The position numbers and the translations under genes are program-made. The notes beneath the pieces are model-generated. The model was not told where the DNA came from. It was given only the letters and a program-made list of their open reading frames with translations, and did not search any database. Positions 61,216 to 64,000 of a DNA stretch of 64,000 nucleotides are shown here, piece after piece (the first letter of the stretch is position 1; the number at the start of each line of letters is the position of its first letter). The stretch is from Chelatococcus asaccharovorans (lineage in GTDB: Bacteria > Pseudomonadota > Alphaproteobacteria > Rhizobiales > Beijerinckiaceae): contig NZ_QJJK01000015.1 in NCBI RefSeq assembly GCF_003201475.1, forward strand, positions 85,967 through 149,966, written 5' to 3'.

Positions 61216-62517
61216 ATGAGGACGCCCCTTCGGTCGCGCCCGGTCACCGCGCTGCGAGGACTATGCGTGGCGGCCGGCCTTGCCGTTGCGGTGACGGGCT
61301 GCGGGACCCCGCGCGGCGTGCTCGCGCCGGTGGCGGAAACGGCGCCGGGTGCCTCGAAGGTGTCGATGATCGTCGCCACGACGCGTCAGGTTGCGAAAGA
61401 CCCCGGCACGATGTTCACCGGTGAACGTGGCATGACCCCCTCCTTTGCCGCAATCACGGTGTCGATCCCGCCGGAGAGCGCGCGCAAGGTCGGTGAGGTG
61501 CAGTGGCCCCGCCGGCTTCCGGGCAACCCCGCGACTGATTTCGTCACGCTCAGCACGGATTCTCTGGATCGGGCGCAAGCGATTGCGTGGTTCAACCGTT
61601 CGGTGAAGAGGACGCCTAAGCGGCGCGTTCTTGTTTTCATCCACGGTTTCAACAATCGCTTCGAGGATGCGGTCTATCGCTTCGCGCAGATCATTCATGA
61701 TTCCAACATGGATGTGACGCCGGTGCTGTTCACCTGGCCGTCGCGCGGTAGCGTTCTCGCCTACGGTTATGATCGCGAGAGCAGCAACTATTCGCGCAAC
61801 GCGCTCGAGAACCTGCTGCAGTGGATGTCGCGCGACCCATCCGTTGGCGAGATCTCCATCCTCGCCCATTCCATGGGCAACTGGGTGACTTTGGAAGCGT
61901 TGCGGCAAATGGCCATCCGCAATGGACGCGTTTCGCCGAAGATCCGCAACGTCATGCTGGCGGCGCCGGATGTCGATGTGGACGTGTTCCGCACCCAGAT
62001 GGCGGATATGGGCAAGGATCGCCCGAATTTCACGCTGTTCGTGTCGCAGGACGACCGGGCGCTGGCCGTCTCGCGGCGCGTCTGGGGGAATGTCGGTCGC
62101 CTGGGCGCGGTCAACCCCGAAGTTGACCCCTACAAGCAGGAATTCATCGATTACAAGTTCACGGTGCTCGATCTCACGAAGCTGCGCGGCGGCGACAGTC
62201 TCAACCACGGGAAATTCGCCGAGAGCCCGGAGGTGGTGCAGCTCATCGGGCAACGCCTCGCGTCCGGCCAGACGATTACGGATTCCCACGTGGGTCTCGG
62301 CGACCGCATCATCAGCGTGACGGCCGGCGCCGCGGCGACGGTCGGGACGGCGGCAGGTCTCGTCATTTCTGCGCCTGCCGCGGTTCTTGATCCCAATACC
62401 CGCGACAACTACGGCAACCACATGCAAACGCTCGGCAACAGCATAGCGGATACGACGACGTCGACCGGCGAGCTTCTCACCAAGACGCCGGATGAAGCCC
62501 TGCGCAACAACCGTTAG
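61216..62517 (+). CDS. Lipoprotein alpha/beta-hydrolase (DUF900 family)
   Basis: The 433-residue protein has a lipoprotein signal peptide with lipobox LAVAVTGC (Cys about 29) and a DUF900 alpha/beta-hydrolase core. It carries the oxyanion stretch RVLVFIHGFNNRFEDAVYRF (about 136-155), PVLFTWPSRGSVLAYGYDRES, the nucleophile elbow LAHSMGNW (Ser about 217), the acid region VMLAAPDVDVDVF, and His in DSLNHGKFAES. The start at 61216 is chosen to give a normal lipoprotein signal; ATGs at 61162 or 61198 would add a few residues. Likely an outer-membrane-anchored esterase of unknown substrate. Confidence 0.88.
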   Translation: MRTPLRSRPVTALRGLCVAAGLAVAVTGCGTPRGVLAPVAETAPGASKVSMIVATTRQVAKDPGTMFTGERGMTPSFAAITVSIPPESARKVGEVQWPRRLPGNPATDFVTLSTDSLDRAQAIAWFNRSVKRTPKRRVLVFIHGFNNRFEDAVYRFAQIIHDSNMDVTPVLFTWPSRGSVLAYGYDRESSNYSRNALENLLQWMSRDPSVGEISILAHSMGNWVTLEALRQMAIRNGRVSPKIRNVMLAAPDVDVDVFRTQMADMGKDRPNFTLFVSQDDRALAVSRRVWGNVGRLGAVNPEVDPYKQEFIDYKFTVLDLTKLRGGDSLNHGKFAESPEVVQLIGQRLASGQTITDSHVGLGDRIISVTAGAAATVGTAAGLVISAPAAVLDPNTRDNYGNHMQTLGNSIADTTTSTGELLTKTPDEALRNNR

Positions 62518-62817
62518 GTCGGCTTGGCGGCGTGACCCGGCGCTCGCCGGGATCGTGGCCGGGCCTTGAGACTTTGCCCATCGTGCTGTAATGCTTCGCC
62601 ACCAGGCCGGGCCCCTCTGGCAGTTCTCAACGAACTGCGATGTCGGACTGGACATCGAACGGAGTGGCCTGAGACATTTGTGATCAGCTCAAGCGATGCA
62701 TCAGCAGCGGGGCGCTGCGATTTCCCTCCCGCCCCGCTTCGCGCTTCGCCGGCTGCGAGCAGGTGTCATCGGTTGATCGGCCACTCTTTCCCATGAGGCG
62801 AAAGAGGACAACCATTG
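62518..62817. other. Spacer upstream of terC
   Basis: About 300 bases without a supported gene. AAAGAGGA just before 62818 is the ribosome binding site of terC. No riboswitch fold could be identified by eye. Confidence 0.4.
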
Positions 62818-63480
62818 ATGAGTGAGTTCTTTTCGGGCGAAGCTCTCACCGCCCTGCTTCAGGTCATCATGATCGACCTGGTGCTGGCTGGTGACAATGC
62901 CATCGTGATCGGCCTGGCGGCTGCCGGCCTCCCCAAGGATCAGCGCGCGAAGGCCATCCTGATCGGCATCATCGCCGCGACCGTGCTGCGTATCATCTTC
63001 GCGGGCCTGACAACCCAGCTCCTGCAGATCGTGGGCCTCTTGCTGGCGGGCGGCATCCTGCTGCTCTGGGTCTGCTGGAAGATGTGGCGTGAGCTGCGTA
63101 CCCCGCACGCGGAAGAGGAAGCGGCTGTGGAGGCGCTTGCGGATGCCGATCTCAACGCCGACGGCACGATTGCCGGGGGCGCGCCGCGCAAGACCTTTGC
63201 CCAGGCTGCCTGGCAGATCGTCATCGCCGACGTCTCCATGTCGCTCGACAACGTGCTCGCGGTGGCCGGCGCCGCGCGCGAGCATCCGGGCGTTCTCGTC
63301 TTCGGCCTGGCGCTGTCGATCGCCCTCATGGGGATCGCCGCCAGCTTCATCGCCAATCTCCTGCAGCGCTTCCGCTGGATCGCCTATGTCGGTCTCGCCG
63401 TCATTCTCTATGTGGCGCTCGAGATGATCTATCGCGGTGCGGTCGAGGTGTGGCCGCTCGTGAATGGGGCGACAGGCTAG
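62818..63480 (+). CDS. TerC-family membrane protein
   Basis: This 220-residue protein has seven membrane helices and the two TerC acidic signatures DLVLAGDNAIVIGLAAAGLP (about 20-39) and DVSMSLDNVLAVAGAAREHP (about 138-157), whose aspartates bind metal ions. An acidic cytoplasmic loop follows the first half (HAEEEAAVEALADADLNADG, about 98-117). TerC-like proteins export manganese and load secreted metalloproteins. Preceded by AAAGAGGA. No partner gene is adjacent. Confidence 0.92.
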   Translation: MSEFFSGEALTALLQVIMIDLVLAGDNAIVIGLAAAGLPKDQRAKAILIGIIAATVLRIIFAGLTTQLLQIVGLLLAGGILLLWVCWKMWRELRTPHAEEEAAVEALADADLNADGTIAGGAPRKTFAQAAWQIVIADVSMSLDNVLAVAGAAREHPGVLVFGLALSIALMGIAASFIANLLQRFRWIAYVGLAVILYVALEMIYRGAVEVWPLVNGATG

Positions 63481-63487
63481 CGAGAAA

Positions 63488-63623
63488 CGACATTCGAGAA
63501 TTGCCCAACCGATATCATCGTCATCACCGGGCTTGTCCCGGTGATCCCGATCGGAAAGGCGCTTCGATGCACAGGGATGGCCGGGACAAGCCCGGCCATG
63601 ACAGCTGAAAGCGCTGAATGTCG
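63488..63623. repeat. MITE-like dispersed repeat with CGACATTC/GAATGTCG ends
   Basis: This 136-base element begins CGACATTC (63488-63495) and ends GAATGTCG (63616-63623), an 8-base terminal inverted repeat. Inside are two complementary stretches, ACCGGGCTTGTCCCGGTGAT and GGCCGGGACAAGCCCGGCCAT, that can pair. A half-copy lies at 50753-50802. Such elements are frequent in Hyphomicrobiales; here it lies between terC and an insertion sequence. Confidence 0.65.
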
Positions 63624-63634
63624 ATCCATCCCAG

Positions 63635-63689
63635 GAATTTGCTCGTTTATTGTGGCGCGGAGCCAATCCGCAAAAGACGCACTTGCTCT
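63635..63689 (+). repeat. Second copy of the TTTGCTCGTTTATTG repeat
   Basis: GAATTTGCTCGTTTATTGTG followed by a CGCAAAAGACG/ACTTGCTC stretch repeats 22179-22234 at about 80% identity, without the CCGGCTTGGA hairpin that precedes the other copy. Confidence 0.6.
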
Positions 63690-63729
63690 AGCTGTCGAAG
63701 CTATGAAGGTTGTTCATCCGGGGCCGGGA

Positions 63730-64000
63730 TGTGAGGTTGGGGTTGCGAAGCCAACCAACCCTGACCGGAGCGCCCGGATGAACATGCATGAGAATGCGCG
63801 GATGACCGTTCACGGTCGAGTCCTTCTGGTGAATCGGATCGTGGCAGGGGGCTGGCGCGTCGCGGATGCTGCGCGAGCGGCCGGGATTTCCGAGCGCACG
63901 GCCTACAAGTGGCTTGCGCGGTTCCGGGCGGGCGGCGAGCGGATGCTGCACGACAGGAGCTCGGCGCCCGGCCGGATGCCGCATGCGACACCGGTCGCGA
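63730..64000 (+). mobile_element. IS481-type insertion sequence, left end (cut by window end)
   Basis: The left end of an insertion sequence: a probable inverted-repeat region (TGTGAGGTTGGGGTTGCGAA, from 63730) followed by the start of an IS481-type transposase gene. The exact end and target duplication cannot be fixed because the right end is outside the window. Confidence 0.6.
63778..64000 (+). CDS. IS481-family transposase, N-terminal part
   Basis: The partial product begins MNMHENARMTVHGRVLLVNR and has the first helix-turn-helix VADAARAAGISERTAYKWLA followed by the linker MLHDRSSAPGR, as in IS481-type transposases (HTH plus later DDE domain). GGAG precedes the ATG. The catalytic domain lies beyond the window. 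Confidence 0.8.
   Translation, partial: MNMHENARMTVHGRVLLVNRIVAGGWRVADAARAAGISERTAYKWLARFRAGGERMLHDRSSAPGRMPHATPVA

Noticed and set aside
62700..62817. Possible manganese riboswitch (yybP-ykoY type) before terC
   Set aside because: The conserved core of that motif was not found by eye; a covariance-model search would be needed to revive the idea.

Overview
The window is a piece of a high-GC chromosome that fits an alphaproteobacterium of the order Hyphomicrobiales (Rhizobiales). Pointers are an ExoP/ExoF-type exopolysaccharide system, an AztD/ZigA zinc pair with Zur-like boxes, a TctABC tricarboxylate transporter, and dispersed repeats built on the AGAGCATTTTCG and GGGACAAGCCCGG cores that I associate with this order. 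The genus is not settled from sequence alone (Chelatococcus, Bosea or a Methylobacterium relative are guesses). No rRNA, tRNA, CRISPR or prophage was seen.

Region 1 (1-8.4 kb) is a sugar-acid catabolic block: the 3' part of an IlvD/Edd dehydratase, a LacI regulator, an enolase-superfamily sugar-acid dehydratase divergent from an IclR regulator with a palindrome between them, an amidohydrolase, an HpcH/HpaI aldolase, an ABC-type sugar ATPase without its permeases, and a Gfo/Idh/MocA dehydrogenase. Region 2 (8.4-13.8 kb) holds repeats, a PfkB sugar kinase, an AceE-like transketolase divergent from an Lrp/AsnC regulator, and an aldo/keto reductase. Region 3 (13.8-16.4 kb) is gene-poor and A+T-richer, with a small winged-helix protein, a doubtful small membrane protein and a transposase-derived HTH protein.

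Region 4 (16.4-42.5 kb) is a large Wzx/Wzy-type exopolysaccharide locus: a LuxR-type regulator with a degenerate receiver, a Wzz/BY-kinase, an ExoF-like export protein, GDP-fucose synthase, a WecA-type initiating transferase, a Wzx flippase, a Wzy-like polymerase, seven glycosyltransferases, two left-handed beta-helix acyltransferases and a YdcF protein. It ends in a tightly overlapping operon (36277-42456) that looks like a WbpD/WbpB/WbpE-type amino-sugar pathway with a second aminotransferase, an epimerase and one protein of unknown family.

Region 5 (42.5-50.8 kb) carries ferredoxin-NADP reductase, a saccharopine-dehydrogenase-like protein preceded by a well-placed 30-codon upstream ORF and a hairpin covering its ribosome binding site, an amino-acid permease and a TctBAC operon. 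Region 6 (50.8-64 kb) carries a pepsin-like protein coupled to an AIM24-family protein, NagA, an enoyl-CoA hydratase, a repeat-bearing exported protein, the divergent aztD/zigA zinc genes, a beta-hydroxyacid dehydrogenase, a D-threonine-aldolase-like PLP enzyme, a lipoprotein hydrolase, a TerC protein, a MITE-like repeat and the left end of an IS481-type element cut by the window edge.
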